In this document: piece by piece, positions 30,803-42,324 of the stretch
Numbering within the stretch: the first letter of the stretch is position 1
How the letters are laid out: every line of letters begins with the position of its first letter
Source: Aphrocallistes beatrix
Lineage: Eukaryota; Porifera; Hexactinellida; Sceptrulophora; Aphrocallistidae
Reading direction: 5' to 3'
NCBI GenBank assembly: GCA_963281255.1
Contig: OY725497.1
Span: 2,418,001-2,482,000 of the forward strand
DNA: 64,000 nucleotides
The notes under the pieces: model-generated
The model's input: the letters and a program-made list of their open reading frames with translations, nothing else
What the model was told of the DNA's origin: nothing
Database searches by the model: none
Program-made: the position numbers and the translations under genes

Positions 30803-31411
30803 TTAACTTCAAAATACGGTATATCAAAAATTTTCACCATCAAAAGTGTGAAAAACTGGTCATTGATGACTGGCCACCCGAAAATAACTACATTCGATAG
30901 TGTCCGCCGGAATCCCAGATCAATAACTTCTTTGAACCATGTCAGATCATCATTTTAATCCTAAATTCGTGCTCAGCACTAAATTTCCAGCAATTTGATA
31001 TATATATTGACCATATTTGGAGAATTTTTGGATATCCGTGCATAGCAACGACCAGGAATTTTTTCACATTCCTGGCCGTTGCTAGGAACCCGCAGCCAAA
31101 GAATTTCACCAAATGTTTCTAATATATATATCAAATTGCTGGAAATTTAGTGCTGAATACGAATTTAGCATTAAAATGATGATCGGACATAGTTCAAAGA
31201 AGTTATGGCTATGAGACATTTCGGTTCAAAATGTGTCCTTTTTTGGGTGACACCAGGTGGTACAAGTGGCTCTAAGGGCGAAATATTAGCCTAGAGATTC
31301 TAAAAATCGAGATTAATGTTTAGAACCCCTTTAGGGATCTAAAAATGATTAAAAAGGCCTTTGGCAAATTTCTGATAAAAAACAAAATGCCCATAGGAAA
31401 GGCCAACCTTA

Positions 31412-32009
31412 ATTATCCAAAATTAGAGCTTCAAAATTCTTCGTTAGAATAAATTAATTAGCATTGTTTTTAGGACAGCCCTTTGATAAATTGTAGTTAT
31501 TGATGTGGGCAAGCAACTATAACACATCTTATACATAATAGTGAAATTTTGATTGTAGGCAATTTTTGTTGATTAATCACTGACCCTAGAGACCATTAAA
31601 ATTGAATCATAGATAGTTACTATATTTGCTACCCCTTAGGACCAAAAGATATTTAGAAAGACAAAGTTTGTAAATTTGATAGGGGGGTCTGAAATAAAGT
31701 GCCAAAAAACCCCAAAAGTCCATTTTTTTGTAAATCAACAATATAATCACCTACTTATTCGATATCGAAAGTCGTCGTCTTAGATCTATCCAATATCGAT
31801 AAGGAAAATTTTTGAAATTTTCTGCATTCTTTCTCGAACCAATTTTGACTTTTTTCAAAACGGTAAAGTCCCGAGATATTTTGATTTTAATTTTAAATAT
31901 TAAAAACAATGTAATGAGTCATTAAAGATAAATAAAAGCATATAAGCAATTTATTAGCATTTACAAGAATGATTTTAATTCCTTTTTAACTATTTTGTTT
32001 TTGTTTTCC
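31412..32009. repeat. Region upstream of TOPBP1, decayed family B
   Basis: 31560-31960 weakly resembles family B in reverse (GACCAAAAGATATTTAGAAA, CCGAGATATTTTGATTT). The last 40 bases are pyrimidine-rich and end in ...TTATCTTCATAG, a plausible splice acceptor just before the TOPBP1 start, so a non-coding 5' exon may lie further upstream. Confidence 0.45.
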
Positions 32010-32029
32010 TGATTATCTTCATAGAACTA

Positions 32030-33430
32030 ATGTCTCAACTCACTATCGACCAATTACTGGATGACTTAAAGCAGCATTTGTTTCTATTTGTTTCGAATAT
32101 CAATGTACATAAAGAGGATTCTCATAGACTAGTTGAAGCTTATAATCGTCTCGAATCATTTAATATTTCTATCCGCTGGTGTAAAGGATCCGAACCTATT
32201 CCATCTCATCGTACCTCCCTTCCCGTGGTGTACGTATTGAATTCTTTTGACACACCTTTTTTCCATGAGATCAAAGATAATTTCCGTGTTATCACTCCCA
32301 TCTGCCTCCTAACCTGTCTTCAGCAATTTGTTAAGATTCCAATATCTTCAGTTCGATGTTTGTTTAATCTTGCCTTGCGACATTGTCACGTTACTACCTC
32401 TTGTTTCTCAAATGCTGATACACACTATTTGAAGAGTAGAATAATTCAAATGGGAGGTTTCTATTCCCCTAAACTTTTCAACACGATCACTCACCTTATT
32501 ACTGAGGAAGTACATTCTACCAAGTACTCCGTTGCTAACGAGCACAAAATTCCTGTTGTTTTGCGCTCGTGGTTGGACGAAGCATGGGAATTTGGAATGT
32601 CAAATCCTACTTTTTCTGCACGTGATCTTAGTTTTACCACGAAGCATAAATGTCCGATCTTCATGAAGTGTAATGTTACTATAACCTCTTATAAAGGTCC
32701 TGAACGGTACGAAATACAGCGTTTGTTAATAGAAAATGGTGCTAATTTTACCTCAATCCTCAACCCTATCTCTGAAAACCCCACTACTCACCTAATTGCC
32801 AAAATGCCTGGCTCTGAGAAATATAAAAATGCACCTGCATCTCGAGTAATTATAGTTACTAAAAAATGGCTAACAGACAGTATTAACTGCGGATACCGAT
32901 TGCCAGAAGAAAACTATCATCCAGAAAATAATCTCGATAATACTCCATCGGTTCAAAGCAGCTCTAATTCTCGATTTTCTAAACCTCAATTAGAGCAGAT
33001 GAATGATCTTATCTACAATCTAGATTTGAATCAAGGCTCAACCCATTCTTTCCTTGACGGTTGCAACATTTTTTTATGTGGATTTAATGATTATCAGATT
33101 TCTCAGATTAAAAAATTGATCGACATGTGTAATGGGACAAGATTTAATATCCTCAATTCGAGTGTGACACATGTTGTGTGCGGAAATCTAGATCATAAAG
33201 AAGTAGACGGGGTTTGCCAGTTTTCCCCGCCCCCTCCCTTTATTCTAACCTATCTTTGGATTGTTGAGTGTTGGGAACAACAGAAGGTAGTTCCAGAGAA
33301 CAAATTCACTATTAGGTTTGGAGAAGTGGAAATGAACCATAGCAGGGGGCAAAGATTAATCAGAAAATCGAGGAGAAATTCTGTCAAATTTGATAATACA
33401 AATTCAGGATTAATTGCTCAGTATGTCAAA
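32030..33430 (+). CDS. TOPBP1: TOPBP1-like DNA damage-response scaffold, first coding exon
   Basis: This open exon codes 467 residues before a strong donor (CAAA|GTGAGT, GT at 33431). TOPBP1 (Dpb11/Mus101) is a nuclear scaffold of BRCT repeats that bind phosphoproteins; it loads replication factors and activates ATR. Four BRCT-like units can be read: BRCT0 about residues 15-100; BRCT1 about 110-190 (GGFYSPKLFNTITHLIT, W181); BRCT2 about 207-295 (KCPIFMKCNVTITSYKG, THLIAK, W280); BRCT3 about 341-425 (DGCNIFLCGFNDYQISQIKK, VTHVVCG, W410). Order, spacing and the CPIF and DGC-I-LCGF motifs match the N-terminal third of animal TOPBP1. The first ATG after the likely acceptor is used. The frame runs 10 codons past the donor to a stop at 33461-33463, as expected of intron read-through. 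The remaining BRCT units should lie downstream, beyond or in the assembly gap. No defects seen. Confidence 0.9.
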
Positions 33431-34214
33431 GTGAGTTTTTTTAACATTCACTTAAGATATTGAATTTTAGAAAGCTTTTCATATTAGTTTCGAACATGGG
33501 CACATCTAGGTTCTGATGGGTGCTCCTGAGTAGGTTTATTCTTTATCAGAGTGGGTACGCCTATATTGTTTTTATAATTATAGTAGAACCTCTTAAGTTG
33601 AGGTTGGGATAGCGAACATTATGATAATTCCATTCCCTATTATAATCATGATGATAGTAGTATTATATTCGTTTGTCAGAATAACTTTTATCGAGTCAGA
33701 ATGCGAGTTCTTCTCTAGGGTGGTTGAGTGGCATTTACTAGAACTAGAACTAGAAAACAATCGAGGTATATTATGTAATATCATCAATCCATTTGATCAT
33801 AAAAAACTTTTAACAATTAAATAATAGACTCAAAATAACTGTATTCAATCATTTATATGAAATAGAATCGTGTGAATCGCATTATAAAATTTTGATGATT
33901 GATTGGTTCTCACATGAACAATGGATTTCGGTTACAAATATTCCCTTTGATTGTATGCATTGTGCATATGTAAGTCACTTTTGTTTAGATCACAATGTAA
34001 TTGTATTATGATATAATCGAATTTCATTAGTCAGCACAATTTGTCACTTATCTCGGCGAGGTGTGAAGATTTCGCTTAGATCTTCAAACTCCCTCGTAGA
34101 TACATTATTATTTACCTGTGTGTCAAATTTCACGTTTCTAGCACTTCCTAGTTCTTCAATCAACTTTGCACAAACAAATAAACAAACAAATATACACACA
34201 AAAAATCATTGAGG
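33431..34214 (+). other. Intronic sequence and possible next TOPBP1 exon
   Basis: This follows the donor at 33431. A candidate small exon ends at a CATAT|GTAAGT donor (GT at 33970): the open frame from about 33823 to 33969 contains ILMIDWFSHEQWISVTNIPF, which resembles the end of a BRCT unit (aromatic-rich last helix). The acceptor is unclear (AATAATAG near 33830). A 67-codon frame at 33621-33824 has no recognisable domain. The exon call is a guess. Confidence 0.3.
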
Positions 34215-34414
34215 NNNNNNNNNNNNNNNNNNNNNNNNNNNNNNNNNNNNNNNNNNNNNNNNNNNNNNNNNNNNNNNNNNNNNNNNNNNNNNNNNNNNNN
34301 NNNNNNNNNNNNNNNNNNNNNNNNNNNNNNNNNNNNNNNNNNNNNNNNNNNNNNNNNNNNNNNNNNNNNNNNNNNNNNNNNNNNNNNNNNNNNNNNNNNN
34401 NNNNNNNNNNNNNN
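34215..34414. other. Assembly gap (200 N)
   Basis: Exactly 200 unknown bases, a placeholder length. Sequence and true distance across it are unknown. Confidence 1.
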
Positions 34415-34530
34415 CATTTGATTTAAGACAGTTTGAAGTAGCGGTCAATAGTTTAGCTAATACATCTCACATGAGTGTACCACATTCGTCACACTTCACT
34501 CTCCATACTTCAGCTTGTTCATCTTCTATA

Positions 34531-35860
34531 CTTAGGGTCATTTCAAAAGTACTGATCACTATTGATTTTTGAGAGCTAGTGTATATCGAATGTACCAATT
34601 AATATATTCCAGATAGCATTACCCATTCTCTCCTATTATCTAAAAGAATTTTTAAGATAGCATAAGTATTTTTCTTATAACATCATTTCAATCTCGTCAG
34701 TTTTGGCTACTTATACATTTATGGCTTCAAAATCGTCAATTATTGAGCAAGAGCAAAGGGCGTATATTAAGTTTCGTTCACTGCTAAAAGATTCGAACAG
34801 GAACATCCACAATGATCTCGTGGGAGTTTGTGGAGATCAAGCACTTGCTTATTCCACGGTTAGAAGATGGGCTGGACTATTTCGAGAGTGAAGAGACAGC
34901 ATTGAAGATGAGCCTCGGACTGGTAGTCCTAAATCTGCAACCGGTGAACCCTCAATTGAGTTGGTTGGTGAATTTCTTCGAAATGACCCTTGCTGCTCTA
35001 TTGAAGAGATTTCTTAGTATACGGATATCTTAACGGGAAGTATTTACTGCATTCTGAAGGAAGATCTCGGAGTAAGGAAGGTTTTCGCTCGGTGGGTGCC
35101 GTATTTGCTGTCAGAGGCCCGGATGAAACAGAGGGTAGAATGCTTTGAAAATCTTCTACATCACGAAAAATTTGATGCAAGGCGACTCTATGAGATAGTA
35201 ACCATAGATTAAACTTGGATTTACTATTCACAACCTAAATCCAAGGAAAAATCTAAGTGTTGGCTGCATCCGGGCGAACCCGACCTAAAATACCGCGTCC
35301 AAATTTCCGTGCCAAGAAGGTAATGTACGCAATTGCATTTGACTCCTACGGCCCTGTTGCTCAAGTTTACGTTCCGAAGGGCCAGAATGTTACTGAGACT
35401 TTTATTGCACTCATGTGCTCGCAGAAGTCAGTAAACACTACACAGAGCGTCGGCCGAGAACTGGTCCTCGTGGAATAAAATTTCTACATGATAATGCCAG
35501 TAGCCATAAAACTAAACAAGTCGCCGCATACATCAAGGATATAGGGATGAAAACACTGAATCACCCTCCCTATTCCCCTGACCTAAGTCCTTGTGACTTC
35601 TGGTTGTTTTCAAAACTGAAAAGTCATCTCTCTGATAAGGAGTTCACTAGTCGAATGGATTTCGGAATCGCCGTTCATAAGTACCTAAAGTAGATCCCAC
35701 AGACGGAGTATAAAAAGACATTCTGCTGCTGGGTAGACCATCTAAAGGAGTGTATTCGCGTCAAGGGAGACTATTTCGAGAATATGTAATTAAATAACAC
35801 ATCAGGCGTTGCTTAATATCAAATTGGTGGGGGTGATCAGTACTTTTGAAATGACCTAAG
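34531..35860 (+). mobile_element. mariner transposon, 1330 bp
   Basis: TIRs CTTAGGGTCATTTCAAAAGT (left) and CTTAGGTCATTTCAAAAGTA (right, read inward), continuing to ACTGATCAC; TA flanks both (34529-34530, 35861-35862). The length is normal for mariner. Confidence 0.92.
34721..35789 (+). pseudogene. mariner (DD34D) transposase, dead
   Basis: The N-terminal part has an HTH-like region (EQRAYIKFRSLLKDSNRN, AYSTVRRW). The catalytic part has TID followed by a stop then TWIYYSQP, FLHDNASSH and YSPDLSPCDFWLF. Between the D of HDN and the D of PCD are 34 residues, the DD34D signature of mariner. In-frame stops occur at 34889 (TGA), about 35015 (TAG) and 35209 (TAA, just after the first catalytic D), and the reading frame changes at least twice after about 35280. 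It cannot make transposase. Confidence 0.9.
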
Positions 35861-36776
35861 TAAGACTAGTTGTTAACTGTATCAGGATACTTCTAGAAGG
35901 ACCGGTTATAAAGTTATTGAATATGCTTGGTTGACTCTCGATTGAAGAGAATACTTTCCATAGCATAATAATTGCATCTATGACATCACTACTTGGCTAT
36001 TTAGTGAGCCTTAGTGAGCTAAGAATCTGAAGGTTCTTCAATTTCCATTTCTTTGTTTTCAGTGAGGAATAAGAGGCATGATTGACATTTAGTAGAATGT
36101 TTGTAATAGGCATGCACTGAGTAGCCTGCTATAAAGGAGAGTGATTGGAGTATTTGCTTGTTTAATTCTATCTCTGAATATCCCTGAATCGCCGAGAGAT
36201 ACGTGAGGATGAGCACGATTCTAAGAAGTTCTTAAGTGATATGCTATCTTCTACAGGCTTTTTCGAAAATAATTTGAGTATGCTGGACAACTTTATTCTC
36301 CGTTCTGTTTCAAGGACCTGGCAATAGCTAATGTGGTATTGTGCTCCTGACATCATCCTATACAAGCCAAAATGATACTCAAGGGGATCATTTTGCAAGA
36401 ACGAAGAAAGGACGTACGAATAGCCACAATTTCCAGTCAGATGGTTTACAATGCACGGGAGTGCAATACAAGAGTGACGGAAACTTGTAAAGGTTTGAGG
36501 ACTTAATTTACCTCGTTTGTCAGACATGACTCGCCAACATTCAGCCCAATCAACTACACGTTGAAGGAACATAAATCTGGTATCATTGTAGGTAAGTGGA
36601 ACTGAAAATTCATCTTTGTGAAGGATACCCTTGTTCGGAGTATTGATGTTGAATATCTTCCGAACATTACAAATATTGGCAATAAAGTCTGCAGTCTGTG
36701 AATTTGTAGAAATGTGGTATCGGGATTGGTAGCTAACGTTTAATGCAGCGGCTGTAGATTCATCAAATATCCTTAA

Positions 36777-36893
36777 CCCACGGCTGGCTAGGAATGTTGA
36801 AAGTGAAAATGAAAGTACATTGAAAGTGTACTGAAAGTGAAAATGAAAGTGGGTTTTCTCTATTTATACTTTTGAGACGTAGCCAGGCGAGGG
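36777..36893. mobile_element. piggyBac-like MITE, 117 bp
   Basis: Ends CCCACGGCTGGCTA and CCCTCGCCTGGCTA (read inward), flanked by TTAA (36773-36776, 36894-36897). CCC ends with TTAA targets are characteristic of piggyBac. The centre repeats GAAAGTGAAAATGAAAGT. It interrupts the P-like transposase. Confidence 0.88.
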
Positions 36894-38459
36894 TTAAGGC
36901 TAAGAAACATTTTGTCGTTCAAAAGTGGAAGGCCAACAAGCTTTAGAGGTTAATCTTGGAGCTAATTTAGCAACAGAGTGTTGGTCACTTTTGTATAATT
37001 GGCGAATTTCTTCGAAAACTGCAGTGCTTGAAACTTGGATGTTCTCAAAATCTGGATAAGTGAATGTTTTATTATAATATATTTGGTTTAGCCAATTATT
37101 ACGTATCGATTTGATTATATGAACGAAGTCAAAAAGCAAAAACAATGGCCAGTTTGAGTCCATAGGGTGAGGAACAATATACTCTAGGAGTCGGCTTGGA
37201 GAAAATAACTTGAAAATGTTAACGTTCATCGGGTAATTATCAGTACATAAAACGTGTACAGAGAGTCCACATGCTTCAACATCACGAATAACTTCCTTGA
37301 TGATAGGAAAGAGTACCTCAGCAGATGAGCTGGAACAGGGCAGTAAACGGACAATACTGAACCATCGTTTGGACAAACTTGATACCATGAAGGCAAAAAC
37401 GGTTTTTGCAGGATCAGTAGGATTCAAAGAAGATCCAATTATCTTACCTCCTTTGTATGTAGTAAATGTGGTTTTTACATGAATTTCATCCATCTGAATC
37501 ACTACATTTCGTTCCCATTTGTTAAACTGAGTGACTGATTGTTTGAGATAGTTGGTAAACTCAGAATCCAAACCAAAATTGGAATATAAGCGCTTTAGAG
37601 TAGAAAGGTGCGGCAATGATAGACAGTCCAGGGATTGAAGATATCTATAGCAAACTGGCGAGATAAGCTGGCATTTGAGGGACAAGACAAGAATTTCGAT
37701 GTTGTATCGCCTCATAGTTTTCGCGATCAAAGCGTTATCCAATTGGCATAGAATAAACTGAAGACTTGATAATACAGGCTGTTGGTTTCCAGATTTTTCT
37801 CCAGTTGAAAGGGAGTCAGTAGCTTTACGAATGCTTCCGGTTGCTTCTCTGACATGGTGTTGGAATGTTTCAGGAGAATTAGTAGGGGCAGAATGGTTTT
37901 CAATTTCTTTAAGCAAATCGTTGTTGACTAATATCATTTATCTGAGTGAGAGAAAGAGGAATGCGTATACCTTCGTAGAAACCAATAGTATGTAATGTTT
38001 CGGTAATAGTTAACGAGCATCGAATTGCAATCAAACTTTTTTTCGTTATAGAAAGTTTGAGTAAATTCGTTTTGGATACCAAGTCTTCCAGTGTGGTAAT
38101 CTGAAAAAGTTCTTTGTCTTGGTTATACTGTAATAGACTCTCATTTATTGCAGTATCAATCAAATGCTGTTCTCTCAAATATCTATCAAATCTCGGAGGT
38201 ATGGTGTCAGATGGCGAAGAGAGATGAAGTGGACATCCAGGTAGAAATCTTGGCACTGCATCCTTCTGCAATTTAGGCTTAGCTGGCACTTCTAAGTATG
38301 TTCCATCTGGTTGATGGATTGAAAAACTGGTATGAATTTCTTCGTCGAGGAAATGTTTTGAGCACACAAACGCATTCTTTAAGTCTCTGATACTTTCTCT
38401 ACAGAGCGCTCGGAGCCAACGATTGACAAGATCAAGTGGACCATTTGGCAACTTAAATA

Positions 38460-38644
38460 CAGTCAGGGTCGCTTATTATGAACCCGCTTAATATGAACAT
38501 TCGTTTATTATGAACTAACCTCCTGGTCCCAATTTCAGTTTTTAGATAGCATTTGTATTGAACCAAGTTCGCTTAATATGAAGTATCTCTATTATGAACA
38601 TATTTTTTGGTCTTATGGTGGTTCACAGTAAGCGACCCTGACTG
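38460..38644. mobile_element. TA MITE, 185 bp, uninterrupted reference copy
   Basis: Ends CAGTCAGGGTCGCTTATTAT and CAGTCAGGGTCGCTTACTGT (right side read inward); TA flanks both. Removing it and one TA restores the THAP reading frame. It supplies the empty TTAA site (38573-38576) for the family B insertion at 18968-20907. Confidence 0.92.
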
Positions 38645-38710
38645 TACTGGAGTATAAGGTTCTCCTGCGTAATTACTCCGACATCCGGGGGCAGAACACC
38701 TGTTGGGCAT

Positions 38711-38869
38711 GACAAGCTAATTGAAAGTATAAAAAAGGAGAAATCGAGAGGTAGACTAAAGAAATGCACATAAGTATGATAAAAATGATAGAACAGGTTG
38801 GAGAAGCTGCATTACAGAGAATAAAGTACAAGAGGACAAGGTACAACGGGTGATGAGTATTGAGATCAG
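38711..38869. other. Junction between P-like and Tc1 relics
   Basis: Probably 5' non-coding sequence of the P-like element, but I could not find its terminal repeat or a target duplication here. Confidence 0.3.
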
Positions 38870-39200
38870 GGTTTTTGAAGGCCACGGAAGTACTTTGGGC
38901 ACTTTTGAGCTCAGCCAATGCTTGACCTTTATAGCGGTATTTTTAGGATCGTTATCCATTACGAGTTGCCAGTAATTTTCAGGGAAAACGTAAGCCTGGG
39001 CAAGTAGATGACCTTGAAGGATGTCTAGAAATAAGGTACTATCCATATTTTGATTGAAAATACAAAGAGAGAAGTCCCCAATGAAGAGAATGCCGCCTAT
39101 ACGTTAATCTTTGGCGTATGTTTAGTCGTGGGGACACATCTTTCTCAATCTGATTTTGTCCACATTTTAATTTGTTCCCTGGAGAGCTATACCGACATCC
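38870..39200 (-). pseudogene. Tc1-type transposase fragment
   Basis: On the minus strand: AAFSSLGTS, then in a second frame MDSTLFLDILQGHLL, QLVMDNDPKNTAIKVKHWLS, KVPKVLPWPS, then KNPDLN after a one-base shift. These are the central and late catalytic motifs of Tc1 transposases (NDPKHT and WPSQSPDLNPIE). The sequence diverges right after PDLN, before the catalytic Glu, so the C-terminus is lost; the adjacent P-like element may have inserted there. Confidence 0.82.
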
Positions 39201-39896
39201 CATCAGCAAAAACTGTCTTAGCCCATTATATCTTGGAGTATTTGAATTTCTTCGCCCATTATATACGATACAAACGATTGTTATCGCTAAGCATTGGCCT
39301 CTTTGTCGGGTCTCTCTTAGAATAACTCAGATCTATCATGCCCCGGCATACTGTCCAGCAATATACTATAATGGGACCTCTACTGGCTAATGTTCTTAAC
39401 GACAAATACGGTTTCTGCCTTATCTGTTGGCTAATCGAGTGTTTAATTCCATTCCTTAGAGAACTTGGCCTTCCAACATCTTTTTAATGTGAGATAGCGA
39501 TTCCTTCTGCAATTCTTGACCTAACATAATAAATTGTAGACAAGCTTACATCTACAATTTGATAAATTTCTATTGGTGCATGCTAATTGGGTTCTAGCCA
39601 TAGTTTAATAGTCTCTCTCTTCAGAAGTTGGGTCAATTCAAAGTGTATTAAGATAAATTGTAGAATATAGATGAAATTTTTGAGGATTGATAGAGTTCCG
39701 AGTTCAATCTTAATTTTGTAAATACTTGGTTATACAGTACTAAAAAATGCAATATGTTGGAGTATAAGAGATCAAAATTTCCTAATATGGTCAAATCGAT
39801 TATAAGCTAGAATTCCAAATAATTATGTAACAGACTTTCTAACTAAGTTTTGTTCTTTTTTGCCTTAGTATTCCTAAAAATTTAAATTTTAAATTT
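39201..39896. other. No recognised feature
   Basis: Open frames here are short and motif-free. The stretch before 39330 may include the degraded 5' part of the Tc1 relic. Confidence 0.35.
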
Positions 39897-40400
39897 ATTC
39901 CTACAAGCGGCTTCGCTTGCTTGCGCTGCGCGGCTGGCAGACATCTTGTGTCCGCCGGAGACTCCCTTCGGTCGCCAGGGGTCACATTGGTTAATTATTA
40001 GGGAGATAGCATCTCTAAATATGTCTGTCCTACTGCTATAATCGATATCGCACGAAAAATCACCAAAATTATCAATTTTTAAAATTTTGATGCGAAATGA
40101 TGACGTCATAACAAAGTGATGGGTCATCATTTTTTGATGATAGTTGCATCATATGTGAGGTATGTTAGTATACATATTCTTTTAAATTTTCAGCCTTCTA
40201 TCTCCTATAATGGCTGAGTTTTGCTCGAATAACTCTGTTGCTTAACTTTTAAAAATGTGACAATGGCGTCATAATTCCATGATGAGTCGACATTTGCTCT
40301 GAGCTCAGAACTTACTAGAGCCATAGCCAAAAGACTCCCACATGTCAAAATTAGCTTTCTGTGCCGGGCAGTTTATTCAATCAATTCGTTACAGATATAT
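39897..40400 (-). mobile_element. Helitron-like repeat (reverse)
   Basis: From ACAAGCGGCTTCGCTTGC (hairpin end) to CGTTACAGATATATAG, with all usual internal landmarks. It lacks the TCC terminus and abuts the next copy. Confidence 0.8.
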
Positions 40401-40401
40401 A

Positions 40402-40903
40402 GTATACAAGCGCGCTTCGCTTGCTTGCGCTGCGCGGCTGGCGGACACTTTGTGTCCGCCGGAGGCTCCCTTCGGTCGCCTGGGGGCACATTGGTTAATT
40501 ATAAGGGAGATAGCATCTCTAAATATGTCTATCTTAGTGCTAAAATCGCTGTCACTCGAAAAATCACCAAATTTATCAATTTTTCAAATTTTGATGAGTA
40601 ATGATGACGTCATAGCAAAGTGATGAGTCATCATTTTTTGATGATAGTTGCATCATATGTGAGACGTGTTAGTATACAGATTCTATTAAAATTCAGCCTT
40701 CTATCTCCTATAATGGCTGAGTTATGCCCGAAAAACTGTGTTGCTTAACTTTTAAAAATGTGACAATGACGTCATAATTCCATGATGAGTCGACATTTTG
40801 GTCTGAGCTCAGAACTTACTGGAGCCATTGCCAAAAGACTCCCACATGCCAAAAATCAGCTTTCTACACCTGGCCGTTTTTCAATCAATTCGTTACAGAT
40901 ATA
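40402..40903 (-). mobile_element. Helitron-like repeat (reverse), second copy
   Basis: Starts ACAAGCGCGCTTCGCTTGC, ends CGTTACAGATATA where the next, opposite copy starts with TCCTTAC. Very similar to 39897-40400. Confidence 0.8.
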
Positions 40904-40925
40904 TCCTTACTATTAAAACTCGATG

Positions 40926-40976
<51 letters not shown>

Positions 40977-41467
40977 GTAACGAATTGATTGAAGAAACTG
41001 CCGGGCGCAGAAGGCTGATTTTTGGCATGTGGGAGTTTTTTGGCTATGGCTCCAGTAGGTTCTGAGTTCAGAGCAAAATGTCGACTCATCATTGAATTAT
41101 GACGTCATTGTCACATTTTTAAAAGTTAAGCAACACAGTTATTCGGGCATAACTCAGCCATTATAGGAGATAGAAGGCTGAAATTTTAATAGAATCTGTA
41201 TCCTAACACGTCTCACATATGATGCAACTATCATCAAAAAATGATGCCTCATCACTTTGCTATGACCTCATCATTACTCATCAAAATTTTAAAAATTGAC
41301 AAATTTGGTGTTTTTTCGAGTAATATCGATTTTAAAACTAAGATGGACATATTTATAGATGCTATCTCCCTTATAATTAACCAATGTGACCTCAGGCGAC
41401 CGAAGGGAGCCTCTGGCGGACACTTTGTGTCCGCCAGCCGCGCAGCGCAAGCAAGCGAACGCGCTTG
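40904..41467 (+). mobile_element. Helitron-like repeat (forward), with long (TA)n
   Basis: Begins TCCTTACTATTAAAACTC, then a ~50-base (TA)n tract, and ends in the hairpin and GCGCTTG before T. Directly after it, at 41481-41511, is a solitary TCC terminus in the opposite direction, so both flanks show the same end. Confidence 0.82.
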
Positions 41468-41480
41468 TATATATATATAT

Positions 41481-41511
41481 ACAAACATTAATCGAGTTTT
41501 AATAGTAAGGA
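41481..41511 (-). mobile_element. Solitary Helitron-like TCC terminus
   Basis: Minus-strand TCCTTACTATTAAAACTCGA with TTAATGTTTGT, attached by a TA run to the hairpin end of 40904-41467. Similar lone ends occur at 42325-42349 and 54190-54217. Confidence 0.7.
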
Positions 41512-41517
41512 TATATA

Positions 41518-42287
41518 CAAGGTGGCCCATAAGTTCTGTCCCAAGCTTTATTAGGTATATAATTTCTTATACTCAAACAATATTAGTTATTATTGTCTTT
41601 AGAAATTGTAATTCGAATATTCTCAATGACTTCCAAAGATTTTTCCAGTCTAAGATCCGGCATTGTGTTTTGTATTGTGAGTTTTGTCGAGAAAAAATGT
41701 GTCCTGACTCGCAGTGAAAAACGAGAATCAGGGCCCACTGCTTTTCAAATTATCTTTCTAGAGTCTTTAAATTCTTGGACAAATTAGCTCTCACATTTTC
41801 CTCGAACACTCTAAATTTGTAGAAATATAGGACGTTTAGATCAGTATATATTGAGAATCATTTGGATCAGATTTTTAGTGATGTGAAAAAAGGGCCATTT
41901 TTGGTGATTTTGCAAAATTTACCTAATTTGAACTCGTTAAATAATAACTTTATCTCGTTTCTGATAAAGCATTCAATGGATTTGTGAAATATTTCCATGA
42001 TGAATGAAAGGTATCTGGTGCTAAATCGTCATGTAACATCGATTATAGAGACATTTTTACAGAAGCAGTGACCCTGATTCTCGAATTTCGCTGCGAGCCA
42101 GGACACATATCTTTTCCACAAAACTCACCATACAAAACACAGTTCCAGTTCTTAGACTCGAAAAATCTTATAAAATCATTGAGAATATTTGAATTACGAT
42201 CTCTAAAGACCATAATAACTAAGACTGTTTTAGTATAAAAATTTTTATACCTAATGAAGCTTGGGACAGAACTTATGGGCCACCCTG
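41518..42287. mobile_element. Foldback TA MITE, 770 bp
   Basis: Ends CAAGGTGGCCCATAAGTTCT and CAGGGTGGCCCATAAGTTCT (read inward) lead into complementary arms of about 200 bases (CTGTCCCAAGCTT, CACATTTTTT-side GTGTCCT). TA flanks (41516-41517, 42288-42289). No transposase. Confidence 0.85.
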
Positions 42288-42324
42288 TATATATACTAGT
42301 ATATAAATATATAAATACATATAC

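Larger units (their letters stand above)
26326..31407 (+). mobile_element. Family D, complete copy split by two elements
   Basis: Ends GGTTGGCCTTTCCTA and (inverted) GGTTGGCCTTTCCTAT, TTAA on both sides (26322-26325, 31408-31411). Interrupted by a CATAGC-ended element (26905-28848, then its TSD) and by family B (28880-30802) a few bases further on. Confidence 0.8.
36019..38710 (-). pseudogene. P-element/THAP9-like transposase broken by two MITEs
   Basis: The true start is probably ATG 38710 (minus strand), giving MPNRCSAPGCRSNYAGEPYT, the C2-x-CH start of a THAP zinc finger that binds TIR DNA. The frame is split by a 185-bp MITE (38460-38644) within the THAP domain and resumes with FKLP. After a frame change near 37937, the main body has VVIQMDEIHVKTTF, KTVFAFMVSS, VHVLCTDNYPMN and FDFVHIIKSIRNNWLN, the RNase H-like core of P transposases. 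A 117-bp TTAA MITE (36777-36893) and a frame change near 36905 follow. Then come RIFDEST, NDPLEYHFGLYRMMSG and SFIAGYSVHAYYKHSTKCQSCL, the usual P/THAP9 C-terminal region. No TIR could be assigned on either side. Clearly dead, but almost full length. Confidence 0.88.

Noticed and set aside
34160..34448. ORFs across the run of N
   Set aside because: They exist only because unknown bases contain no stops.
35863..36018. Search for the left TIR of the P-like element, candidate CATAGCATAATAATTGC at 35962
   Set aside because: It resembles the P-like ends, but no matching inverted end or heptamer duplication was found to the right of 38710.
41241..41717. 158-codon ORF
   Set aside because: It crosses from a Helitron-like repeat into a foldback MITE, and related frames recur in other copies only because the DNA is repeated.
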